Below are positions 1 to 8,700 of a stretch of DNA of 18,181 nt, in pieces. The notes under the pieces are model-generated. The model was not told the DNA's origin, searched no databases, and was given only the letters and a program-made list of their open reading frames with translations. Source of the DNA: JBDSYA01 sp039925865. GTDB lineage: Bacteria > Bacteroidota > Ignavibacteria > Tepidaquicellales > Tepidaquicellaceae. The stretch lies in assembly GCA_039925865.1 (NCBI GenBank), contig JBDSYA010000162.1, positions 1 to 18,181 of the forward strand. The letters are read 5' to 3'. A program made the translations under genes and the position numbers. The number at the start of each line of letters is the position of its first letter. Positions within the stretch are counted from its first letter, which is position 1.

Positions 1-2397
1 TATGAAAAAGCTATCAGGCTTGCGAGAGCAGATATTTCAGAAAGTGAAATATTAAAACAAAACTGGTGGTATGAATTTAAAAAAGCAGTAACTGAAATAA
101 AGAAATTCGGCCTTAATAAAATATTGTCGCTTAGATTTGCACAGGACAATAACACAAATATTCTGATGCTTGAGTTTTATATATCTAAACTGAAAGAACT
201 TATCCGTGTCAGAAAAGACTATGATAAAAGCCTTGAAGCAGTGAGAAATGCTTCATGGAAAAAAGGTTTTTCTCAGCTCAAAGCTGATCACAGGAAGTAT
301 CTTGAAGAACAGAATGATTTTAGATACGGATGGCCATGGATCAATGAAAACGCAGGATTACCTGCTCCGTTAAAATCTTATCCGAAGATCAGCATTCTTT
401 CGCCGTCATTTAACTCAGTTGGAACGATTGAGAAAGCCATACTAAGTGTATTAAATCAAGGCTACCCGGAATTTGAGCATGTCATATGTGATGCGGGTTC
501 AACAGACGGCACTATAGAAATTTTAAAAAAATATCCTCATCTCAAATGGGTTTCCGAACCGGACAAAGGACAATCTGATGCAATGAATAAAGCATTCAGA
601 ATGTCGGACGGTAATATTATTGCATATTTAAATGTAGACGATTATTTCCAGAGAAATGCATTTTATAAAATTGCGGATGCATTTGAAAAAGATAATTCAT
701 CGGACATGGTAATTGGAAATTTATTTTTTGAATATGCAGATCATACTTTTGCAAGAGTGCCTGACATTGAATATAAAAAGATCATGCTCCCGTTTAAATA
801 TATGTTTCCAATTAATCCTGTAAGTTATTTTTATAAAAGAGAAGTTCAGGAAAAGATCGGGCCATTTCCTATAGAAAATCATATGACAATGGATTATTGG
901 TTTCTGCTGAAAGCTTATCAAAATTTTAAGCTTCAACAGATCGATGCATATCTTGGTACATTTTGCATGAACGGATATAATAAGACTTCGAATGCCAATA
1001 ACAGGAAAAATACACATCACCGCGTATTGTACCACTGCTGGAATTTTGACAGAAAAAATCTTCCTTACTATTTATATAATTATTACAAGCATTTTTATTA
1101 CGATCAGAAACCTTGGAATCCCGGAAGAATCGGAAATAAAATCAAGAAGAATTTAAGAAGAATTCATTCAATACTTACTTTAAAGAAAAATAAATATTAT
1201 TCGCAGATATTATTCGAAAAAAGCCGAAACAGATATTTTGAAAAGAAGAGGATCCGGTCAATAATAAATATATTGAACTCTTTCATCATATACCCTAAGA
1301 GCCTGTTGTACAGATCCCGGCAAAGCCAGCTGATATATTCCTTACTAGGAGCTGACTATTCTGAAAAAGCAAAATCAGCATATTTCTTTTTAACAACTCC
1401 TCCGGGGCTACCGCTGGCAAATAAACTGCACTATTATGGAAACGAGTTTAAGAATAATAATAAGATCATTAAAGGTAATGCTCTTTTACTGCTTACATAT
1501 ATTATCTCTCCTAAATTTATCTTTAAAAATAAAAGAACATCATCAAAGAAAATTAAAGAGACGTTCGCAGTAAAACCGGTTTCTGAATTTGCCCCAAAAA
1601 ATACTTTAAGAAAAACCATTGGATTCCTCCGAAATAAAGAGTACAGGGAAACATCATATAATTTATTTAATCAGGCAGGTGAAAGATTATATTTCCATAA
1701 AAATTTACAGGCGAGTATTTTAATGTTCATGTCTTTTATTGTATCCCCTTCCTCAATTAAGAAAAGATCAAGGAGAAATCTGCTTACTTATTCATTATTA
1801 GGCGATACGATAACTGAAAAACTGAAATTTGCTTATCATTTGTACAAAGACAATCCCGAATACAGCCTTGCGCATAAATTAAATTATTACGGAAATGAAT
1901 TAAGAAAGGAATATTCTACCGTAAAAGGCAACATGATACTTATACTTGCATATGTACTTTCACCAAAATATATATCGAAAAGAGAAAAGGTAGGTAAATC
2001 CAACATTGTCTACGCTTCCACACAATATGTTATTCCAAAGAAAAAAATTTCCTACAAGCCCAAGGTCATCATCAGTAATACTGCAAACATATTCAGGGAT
2101 ATAAGACATTCACGGGATCCGGCGATAATGCTAAAAAACTTTTATCTTCGATCCGAATACACGGTTAAATCTTTATTTCATTATTTTAAATACAGAAAAT
2201 ATAAAGCGCAATCAAAAGAACTTTATACAAAGGCTATTGAGTCTTACAATGCGGATCGAAGAATGAAAGTATTGACATTAATATTACCTTCGTATATACT
2301 TTATCCCAAATCAATTATTAACAAAAATAAATTTAGTCTTCTGGTAAATTCTCTCCTTGGAAAAAAAATGCTGAGAAGATTACGCAGGAAAGGCTGA
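1..2397 (+). CDS. Family-2 glycosyltransferase, 5'-truncated, with a repeat-bearing C-terminal tail (probable GT-GT fusion)
   Basis: The reading frame is open from base 1, so the N-terminus lies outside the window; the TTG at 124 is only the first start-like codon and is unlikely to be real. Bases 58-273 encode 72 residues that align gap-free with residues 266-337 of the next GT's tail (shared ...RNA-W-K--FS ending), suggesting an upstream GT domain ends here. A complete GT-A domain follows at about 379-1000: PKISILSPSFNS strand, DAGSTDGT nucleotide-binding loop, KGQSDAMNK, and the metal-binding NVDD at 631-642. GT2 enzymes transfer sugars from nucleotide-sugars to glycan or lipid acceptors in the cytoplasm. 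After about 1200 comes a basic helical tail of five half-repeats ending at 2361. Donor and acceptor cannot be told. It is the first of four clustered GTs, with 44 bp to the next gene. Confidence 0.9.
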   Translation, partial: YEKAIRLARADISESEILKQNWWYEFKKAVTEIKKFGLNKILSLRFAQDNNTNILMLEFYISKLKELIRVRKDYDKSLEAVRNASWKKGFSQLKADHRKYLEEQNDFRYGWPWINENAGLPAPLKSYPKISILSPSFNSVGTIEKAILSVLNQGYPEFEHVICDAGSTDGTIEILKKYPHLKWVSEPDKGQSDAMNKAFRMSDGNIIAYLNVDDYFQRNAFYKIADAFEKDNSSDMVIGNLFFEYADHTFARVPDIEYKKIMLPFKYMFPINPVSYFYKREVQEKIGPFPIENHMTMDYWFLLKAYQNFKLQQIDAYLGTFCMNGYNKTSNANNRKNTHHRVLYHCWNFDRKNLPYYLYNYYKHFYYDQKPWNPGRIGNKIKKNLRRIHSILTLKKNKYYSQILFEKSRNRYFEKKRIRSIINILNSFIIYPKSLLYRSRQSQLIYSLLGADYSEKAKSAYFFLTTPPGLPLANKLHYYGNEFKNNNKIIKGNALLLLTYIISPKFIFKNKRTSSKKIKETFAVKPVSEFAPKNTLRKTIGFLRNKEYRETSYNLFNQAGERLYFHKNLQASILMFMSFIVSPSSIKKRSRRNLLTYSLLGDTITEKLKFAYHLYKDNPEYSLAHKLNYYGNELRKEYSTVKGNMILILAYVLSPKYISKREKVGKSNIVYASTQYVIPKKKISYKPKVIISNTANIFRDIRHSRDPAIMLKNFYLRSEYTVKSLFHYFKYRKYKAQSKELYTKAIESYNADRRMKVLTLILPSYILYPKSIINKNKFSLLVNSLLGKKMLRRLRRKG
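1210..2361 (+). repeat. Protein-coding A/B half-repeats in the glycosyltransferase tail
   Basis: Three 47-residue A units (1210-1350, 1663-1803, 2221-2361) align with no gaps. All share S-x-I-x2-P-x-S in the middle and end in SLLG. Two 41-residue B units (1414-1536, 1867-1989) also align with no gaps and are identical at 20 of 41 positions, including YYGNE, KGN and SPK. A and B resemble each other around the (F/Y)I-x-SP-x2-I-x-K motif, so the tail looks like A-B-A-B-A. DNA identity is low, so this is an old protein-level duplication and not a recent DNA repeat. Function is unknown; the alternating hydrophobic and Lys/Arg-rich segments would suit membrane-surface contact (inference). Confidence 0.8.
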
Positions 2398-2441
2398 TTA
2401 ACTTTAACTATTTTCAACATTTCTTTTTTAAATTTTTCTGA

Positions 2442-3473
2442 ATGAAAAGCGGTATCTCTGTAGTAATCTGCTGTTATAACAGTGCAGGACTCCTTCCCCG
2501 GACATTAAAATTTATTTGCGAGCAAAAGATTAATGCGGCGGTCAATTGGGAAATTATAATTATTGATAATAATTCTTCAGATAAAACATCTGAAACTGCA
2601 GAGCAACTTTTGAAAGAATATAAATGTCCGGTTGCTTATAAAATTTTGACTCAACGTAAGCAGGGTCTGTCGTCTGCCCGCAAAATGGGATTGGATAATT
2701 CGCAATATGAATATATATTGTTTTGCGATGATGATAACTGGCTTGATGATAAATATCTTGAAACAGGATTTCAAATATTAGAAGAGAATATTAAAATTGG
2801 AGCTCTGGGAGGACAAAGTGTAGCAGAGACAGAAGGATCAATACCAACATGGTTCTTTGAAAATAAACAAAATTATTCAATCGGAAAACAGGCTAAAGAA
2901 AGCGGCGATATCACATGGAGCAATGGTGTTTTATGGGGAGCCGGGATGTTTGTCCGTTCGACCGCATTAAATCAACTTTACATCAACGGTTTCAAATCGT
3001 TACTGACAGACAGAAAAGGAAGTCAACTGAGTTCTGGCGGTGACACTGAATTATGCTTTGCCATTCGGCTTGCCGGGTGGGTAATCTGGTATGACGAAAG
3101 GCTTATTCTAAAACATTTTTTGCCGGATGAAAGATTGAAATGGCTTTATCTTCGTAAGTTAAGCAGGGGTTTTGGTGCTCAAAAGGCGGACTTTGATCCT
3201 TACTTAAATATATTTGAAGAATTGCCTTCATACAAACAGAAATGGCAATACCAGTCACTAAAACTCATAAGAAAAATAAGAGGATACGGAATCAAAAAAT
3301 TAATAAACTTCAATAACTTATCCGAAGGTGATCCGGAAGTATTAAGGATCGAAAAGTCTTTAGGCCGATTAGAAGAACTTTTAAAGATCAGGGGACTTTA
3401 TAGCCGCAGAATTAAATCAATACGAAATGCTAAATGGAGAAAAGTGTTTTCTCCGGGAGAAATTTATTTTTAA
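2442..3473 (+). CDS. Family-2 glycosyltransferase
   Basis: A 343-residue GT-A enzyme. It opens with SGISVVICCYNSAGLL (residues 3-18). The nucleotide-binding loop IDNNSSDKT spans 41-49, KQGLSSARKMGL spans 73-84, the metal-binding DDD triplet is at 96-98, and SSGGDTELCFAIRLAGW (197-213) carries the Asp/Glu pair expected at the acceptor/catalytic-base position. This is the pattern of bacterial GT2 enzymes that build surface polysaccharide or O-antigen. Residues 266-337 form a charged helical tail that matches the N-terminal part of the preceding gene product. The ATG start has no Shine-Dalgarno sequence, but the GT-A fold begins at once, so it is well placed. The next GT starts 13 bases after the stop, so the two are probably cotranscribed. 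The sugar transferred cannot be predicted. Confidence 0.9.
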   Translation: MKSGISVVICCYNSAGLLPRTLKFICEQKINAAVNWEIIIIDNNSSDKTSETAEQLLKEYKCPVAYKILTQRKQGLSSARKMGLDNSQYEYILFCDDDNWLDDKYLETGFQILEENIKIGALGGQSVAETEGSIPTWFFENKQNYSIGKQAKESGDITWSNGVLWGAGMFVRSTALNQLYINGFKSLLTDRKGSQLSSGGDTELCFAIRLAGWVIWYDERLILKHFLPDERLKWLYLRKLSRGFGAQKADFDPYLNIFEELPSYKQKWQYQSLKLIRKIRGYGIKKLINFNNLSEGDPEVLRIEKSLGRLEELLKIRGLYSRRIKSIRNAKWRKVFSPGEIYF

Positions 3474-3486
3474 TATTTTATAAGAT

Positions 3487-4470
3487 ATGACTCCCCGAAT
3501 TTCAGTAATAACCACTGTATATAACAGCGAAAGCTATATCATACAATCAGTTGAAAGTATCTTAGATCAGACTTTCAAGGATTTTGAGTATATAATAGTT
3601 GATGACGGATCAACAGATAAAACTTCAGCACTTTTACAAAAGCTTGTGTCACGTGACAGCAGGATAATACTGATTGCAAACCACACAAATCTGGGAAGAG
3701 TTAATTCTTTAAATACTGCTCTCGGCAGATCCCGGGGAGAATTCATTGCTCTTCAGGATGCAGATGACATTTCCTTACCCGACAGATTTGAAAAGCAATG
3801 TTTGTTTCTTGCAAATAATCCCGATCATGTTTTGGTAGGATCCAACATTATAGTAATGGACGAGTTTGAAAATTTTATTTCAAAACCCAAGCGTCCGACA
3901 GATGACATGGGAGCTAAGTTCAGCCTGCTCTTTAGATGTACTTTTGCAAATCCAAGCATAATGTACAGAAAAAACGTAATCGTAGAAAATAAGATCAGGT
4001 ATGAAGAAAATTTTATTCATGCTGAAGATTTCAGGATAATTACGATCATAAGCCGCTTTGGGAAAGTTCATAATCTAAGCAGTCCTTTAGTAAAATACAG
4101 GAAGCATCCATCCAATAACAGCGTTGTCAATTTTGATGTTTTGAATTCAGGAAGTATAGTAATAGTCCGGGAAAATCTTGCTCAATTAGGTGTATATGTA
4201 GAGGCAGATCAGGTCCACAGGATAAGAAATCTGATATCTTCTCGTGGTATAAATAAAAAATTTCTTTATGAAGATATAAAAGTAATCTTCAGAGTGATCA
4301 AAAAATTTCACAAAAAAAATAATCTGGTTAAAAATAATGAAATTCAAAAAACACTGAAGCGAATGTTAAAATGGCTCGGTAAAAAAAATATTTTAAAGCC
4401 AAAATACATGAGACTTTATCTTTCAATACTTTATTTTTACAATAAAGAAATATTTTTTAGAAGAAATTGA
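3487..4470 (+). CDS. Family-2 glycosyltransferase
   Basis: A 327-residue GT-A enzyme. Visible motifs are RISVITTVYNSESYI at 4-18, IVDDGSTDKT at 37-46, the metal-binding DADD at 91-94, and HAEDF at 178-182, where E180-D181 sit at the usual catalytic-base/acceptor position. It resembles the common WaaE/SpsA-type GT2 group involved in LPS or capsule assembly. From about residue 245 a strongly basic tail runs to the end with little domain signature. It may bind the cytoplasmic face of the membrane (inference). It lies 13 bases behind the previous GT, which supports one transcript. Donor sugar and linkage are not predictable from sequence. Confidence 0.9.
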   Translation: MTPRISVITTVYNSESYIIQSVESILDQTFKDFEYIIVDDGSTDKTSALLQKLVSRDSRIILIANHTNLGRVNSLNTALGRSRGEFIALQDADDISLPDRFEKQCLFLANNPDHVLVGSNIIVMDEFENFISKPKRPTDDMGAKFSLLFRCTFANPSIMYRKNVIVENKIRYEENFIHAEDFRIITIISRFGKVHNLSSPLVKYRKHPSNNSVVNFDVLNSGSIVIVRENLAQLGVYVEADQVHRIRNLISSRGINKKFLYEDIKVIFRVIKKFHKKNNLVKNNEIQKTLKRMLKWLGKKNILKPKYMRLYLSILYFYNKEIFFRRN

Positions 4471-4596
4471 ATATTATATTCTCTATTTTTAAATATTAAG
4501 ATATTGAAACCTCAAATTATACTCTCATCGATAAATTTATACAGATTCTGATCTAACTAATCCGGCTTCAGAATTCAGTTTTCATCTTTTTTACAT

Positions 4597-4620
4597 CAAT
4601 TAAATTTATTAATTTAATTG
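4597..4620. repeat. Perfect AT-rich inverted repeat between two glycosyltransferase genes
   Basis: Ten bases (CAATTAAATT) and their exact reverse complement flank a TATT loop; one further T-A pair (4596/4621) extends the stem to 11 bp. It sits in the 248-base gap before the fourth GT. It contains almost no G or C and has no T-run after it on either strand, so it is a weak terminator candidate. It could be an operator or a weak RNA hairpin. Confidence 0.45.
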
Positions 4621-4655
4621 AGAATTTCAAAATTAAAGTGTCGGCTATTATCTTT

Positions 4656-4681
4656 ATACACATTTGATATACACATTTGAT
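4656..4681 (+). repeat. Two tandem 13-bp direct repeats upstream of the fourth glycosyltransferase
   Basis: ATACACATTTGAT occurs twice head to tail. The second copy contains the TTG at 4677-4679, which is an in-frame but unlikely start for the downstream gene. Placed 38-63 bases before the preferred ATG at 4719, the pair could be a regulator site or a slippage product. It is not a clear match to the Bacteroidota -7 box. Confidence 0.5.
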
Positions 4682-4718
4682 AAAAAAATGTGTTACAGGA
4701 AAATTTTGTGAAAAAATA

Positions 4719-5714
4719 ATGCACTCTAAAATCGGTACAAATAAACTTGTTTCAGTCATCATTCCTTTCTTCAACAGGATCGATCTTTTGAATAATTCTA
4801 TACAATCTGTTGTAGAGCAAACATATAAACCGATTGAACTTATTCTGATTGATGATTGCTCAGAAGAGTCATTTGATCCCACGATAGTTGAAAAATATTC
4901 TAATAAGGATTTCAGGGTAAAAATCTTCCGTAATAAAAAAAATCTAGGTCCGGGATTGTCCAGGGAAGAAGGAAGATTAATGGCTAAAGGCGAATATTTT
5001 GCTTATTTGGATTCTGACGATTTTTGGCATAAAGATTTTCTTGAAAAACTTATTTCATATCTTGAATCTTATCCTTCAGTAGGAATGGCTTACAGTAAGA
5101 CATTACTAATAAGAAATACAGGTAATTTTTTAAGAAATAAGAATGATCAGAGCTTTGACAGAATAATACCCGTATTATTCGATATTCACGGAAGGCCATG
5201 GGCAACGGGAGCTTGCGTCTGGAAAAGGCAAATTGTAAATAAGATAGGCAACTGGTCAAATTCGAGAATCTGGGAAGATTATGAATATGATGTCAGGGCA
5301 GCGATTATCAATAATGAGATAATCCATGTTCCCGAAGTATTGTTTTATGTTAACATGGACTCAAAACATAAAATATCGCTTGTAAAGAATACAAAACAAA
5401 TGATCTCCGATAAAGCTAATTCTATATTGAATATCTCAAAGCACCTTAGAAAATCAAAATTCTTCTTTGACAAGGATATCAAAAGAAGAATAACTTATTT
5501 TCTGTTAACATCATGCGCAACACTTTCAGATTACAGGTATAATAAAACTATGATCAGGAATTTATTTAAAGAATATTACTTATGGAAAGGCCGGAATTTT
5601 ATTTTAGTGAATATGTTCACACCAATCTTCCCTTCTAAAATTAATTCAAAATTATTCAGGAAGATAAGACAATATTTTTCATTTTTTTTATTCTATAACT
5701 TTGTAAATTTATAA
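4719..5714 (+). CDS. Family-2 glycosyltransferase
   Basis: A 331-residue GT-A enzyme when started at the ATG at 4719. An in-frame TTG at 4677 would add 14 residues, but it lies inside a direct repeat and precedes no recognisable fold. Motifs are LVSVIIPFFNR at 10-20, LIDDCSEESFDP at 43-54, the metal-binding DSDD at 98-101, and WEDYEYD at 185-191, the ED/catalytic-base motif. It ends in a basic, then aromatic-rich, tail (FFLFYNF) that may touch the membrane (inference). It follows the other GTs after a longer 248-base gap holding an inverted and a direct repeat, so it may have its own promoter. It is followed 78 bases later by the first secreted peptidase. Sugar specificity is unknown. Confidence 0.88.
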   Translation: MHSKIGTNKLVSVIIPFFNRIDLLNNSIQSVVEQTYKPIELILIDDCSEESFDPTIVEKYSNKDFRVKIFRNKKNLGPGLSREEGRLMAKGEYFAYLDSDDFWHKDFLEKLISYLESYPSVGMAYSKTLLIRNTGNFLRNKNDQSFDRIIPVLFDIHGRPWATGACVWKRQIVNKIGNWSNSRIWEDYEYDVRAAIINNEIIHVPEVLFYVNMDSKHKISLVKNTKQMISDKANSILNISKHLRKSKFFFDKDIKRRITYFLLTSCATLSDYRYNKTMIRNLFKEYYLWKGRNFILVNMFTPIFPSKINSKLFRKIRQYFSFFLFYNFVNL

Positions 5715-5792
5715 ATTTTATAATGTATTCTTTTGTTGTCGAAATGCGTCATGTTTTTAAACCATTTCATCAAAATCGATATAGCTTCCATT

Positions 5793-8700
5793 ATGCTGAA
5801 TAAAATTACTCTTTTCTTACTGGGAATTTTTGTAATTATTTCCCCCAAAACTTTTGCGCAAGGCCCTAGCTGGATTACTCCGGGCAAGATTTATCTGAAA
5901 ACGTATGTTGCAGAAGATGGAATGAAAAGGATCTCTAAAACAGATTTCACAAATGCAGGGATATCCGTTAGTACAATTGATCCGAGAACTGTAAAAGTTT
6001 TTTATAAAGGATCACAAATCCCGATATATTTTTTTGGCGAAGCAGATGGCATATTTAACGACAATGATTATTTTGATTTTTTTGGTGCAAGAAACCGAGG
6101 CGGTCTCACAAAAACTTACAATGAAGCCAATACAGTTGTTTATACAACAGATGAATATTATAATCAGTATTCCGATACAAATCTATATTGGATAGACTGG
6201 AATGGTGTCAGCGGTTTGAGATATTCTTCTTCTCTTTTTACATCTGTGATTCCTTATCCTTCTGAATTTTTCCAGGATTTAAGACATTTTGAAAAAGATA
6301 AAATTTATACTCAGGGTGAAAATGTTGGAGTAAGCGATGTAAAATTTTTGACAAATGAAAAATACCGTGGAGAAGGCTGGTACTGGTCTCTGCTTAATAA
6401 TAATCAAAGCGTATCTGATACATTTTCCTCGCCTTATTTAAATCTAACAGGTTTAAATTCTTCAGTCAGAATTTTTGCATATCCTCAAAATAAGAGCACA
6501 ACGATCCTGAATGAGCACAGCATTCAAATTAGTGTTAATGGAACAGTTGTAAATACAATCTTTACAAACGATAACAACAGAATTGACACAACAATAAATT
6601 TTCCCAGCAATTTACTTTTAAGCTCGGGTACGAATAATATAATCTGCAAATACCTTTCAGCAGTGGATTTTAACGGTGCTATGTATTTTGATCTTTTTGA
6701 AATAAAATATCCTAAATCATTTCGCATCAAGGACAATGTTCTTAATTTTGATCTTAGTGCGTCTGCTGATACAACATCTAAGCTCTTCCGAATTAAAGGC
6801 TTCAATTCATTAAATCCAATAAATGTTTATGATGTTAAAAATAACATCCTGATATCTAATGTTACTATTTCATCTGATACGCTTAAATTTACTGCTAAGT
6901 CAAATGCCAAAATTGAGCTGATCAACAAAGCAATAACAGCAAAGCCGTTCAAGATCAGACAGAAACAGGTTCCAGATCTTACGTCAAATATAAATGGAGC
7001 TGATTATCTGTTAATTTATAATAAGTTGTTTCAGTCCCAGGTAGAACAGCTCAGGTCTTACAGACAGGCACATAATAATTACAGGTCTGTTAAAACGGAG
7101 ATTGAAGATATTTATGATATCTTTAATTTTGGAATGGAAGATCCAATCGCGGTAAAAAGTTTTGTTAAATATATTTATGATAACTGGCAGCTGCCTAAAT
7201 TACAATACATTTGCTTGTTTGGAAGAGGGTCTCTGGATCCTAAGAAAAATTTAAATTCATCTGTGTATTTCAATAATCTTATACCGGTATATGGAAATCC
7301 TAATTCGGACGGATACTTTGCGAATTTGAATGTCGGATCATTTTTTTATTATGATCAGATTTCGATTGGAAGAATTCCTGCTTATTATGAATCGGAAGCG
7401 CAGACTATGGTTGATAAGATAATTACTTATGAAGGTGAATCACCGGCAAGATGGTGGAAAAATTTCACATATATTACAGGAGGATATAATTATTCTGAAC
7501 AACAAAATTTTCAGATCAGGTCTAATTATGAAATAAATTCATTTGTAACACCGCCTCCGATTTCGGGAGAAGGTACAAAAGTTTACAGGACAGATACTGC
7601 CGGTATCACAACTTATAATATAAAAGATTCGATTGTAAATGCGATTAATAAAGGTACTTTATTTGTAAATTTCCGGGGGCATGCCGGTAGTCATGACTGG
7701 GAAGTAATGATGAATGATCCAAATACATTAAGTAATGGGAATAAATTACCGATACTGGTTAGTCTTACATGTTTCACCGGAGAGAATGCGAAAACCGATT
7801 TAAGGGGCTTCGGTGAAAGATTTATGTATCTCAGCGGAAAAGGTTCGATAGGTTTTGTAGGAACCACAGGCTGGAGTTTTGCATCCACAGGGAATGATTT
7901 TGGCACACATATTATGCAGAGTATAAGACAGGACAGTACAAGAAGTATGGGTGATTTGCTCAAAGTAGCCGGGAAAAAAATGAGTGCCGATTCATTAAAT
8001 TTTCAGATACGGCACACAGTAAATTCATATAATCTTCTTGGTGATCCGGCTTTAAAATTAAATTTGCCACGTCAACCTGAATTTGTAATAAACAGTAATG
8101 ACTATACAATATCAAATTCAACACCAGCTATAAATGAATCTGCACTTTTGACCATTTATCCAAAAAATTATGGCTTGAAGGCGGACTCATGCAAAATAAG
8201 ATTTCAATTAAAGAAAAATAATCAGAATTATTCTTTCAAAGATACAGTTTATAAACCCTTTAATTTTTTGGATACTATTAAACATATTTTCAAACTGGAT
8301 TCTACAGGAATATATAGCATGGTTGTAACTTTGGATCAGGGCAATTGGTATCCTCAGGAAATTAAAACTAATAATACTCTGACAATTACCATACCGTCAA
8401 AGAATAATACCTTTGTTCCGGTTTCACCTGTTAACAATTCTGTACTGTTTAAAGACAGCGTTGAGTTTTCCGGACTTAATCCAAATATCCGAAACAATGG
8501 ATTGATGATAAGAACCTTCATGCAGTTAGATACCAGCAAAAATTTTAACTCTCCTCTTTTAAGAACTTTTATAAATAATGATATCAAAGGTCCTGTGACA
8601 AAATTCAGAACTTCACTGGCTCTGGCTGTTAATAATACAGTTTATCATTGGAGAACAAACTCTATAGTCAATGGTGATACATCCGGATGGTCAGGAATTC

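Noticed and set aside
124..126. TTG as the true start of the first gene
   Set aside because: The frame continues open to base 1 and the upstream residues are homologous to the second GT's tail.
721..1035. Minus-strand 104-residue open frame inside the first GT
   Set aside because: Shadow of a confident GT gene; no motif or ribosome site. The same applies to the other antisense frames within the GT and peptidase genes.
4597..4620. Intrinsic terminator for the third GT
   Set aside because: The stem is nearly all A/T and no T-run follows it on either strand.
4677..4718. TTG start adding 14 residues to the fourth GT
   Set aside because: It lies within a tandem repeat and adds no fold-related sequence; ATG 4719 is better placed just before the first GT strand.
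5733..5792. TTG start giving a 20-residue longer first peptidase
   Set aside because: It would place a mixed, charged stretch in front of a good signal peptide; the twin begins directly with its signal peptide.
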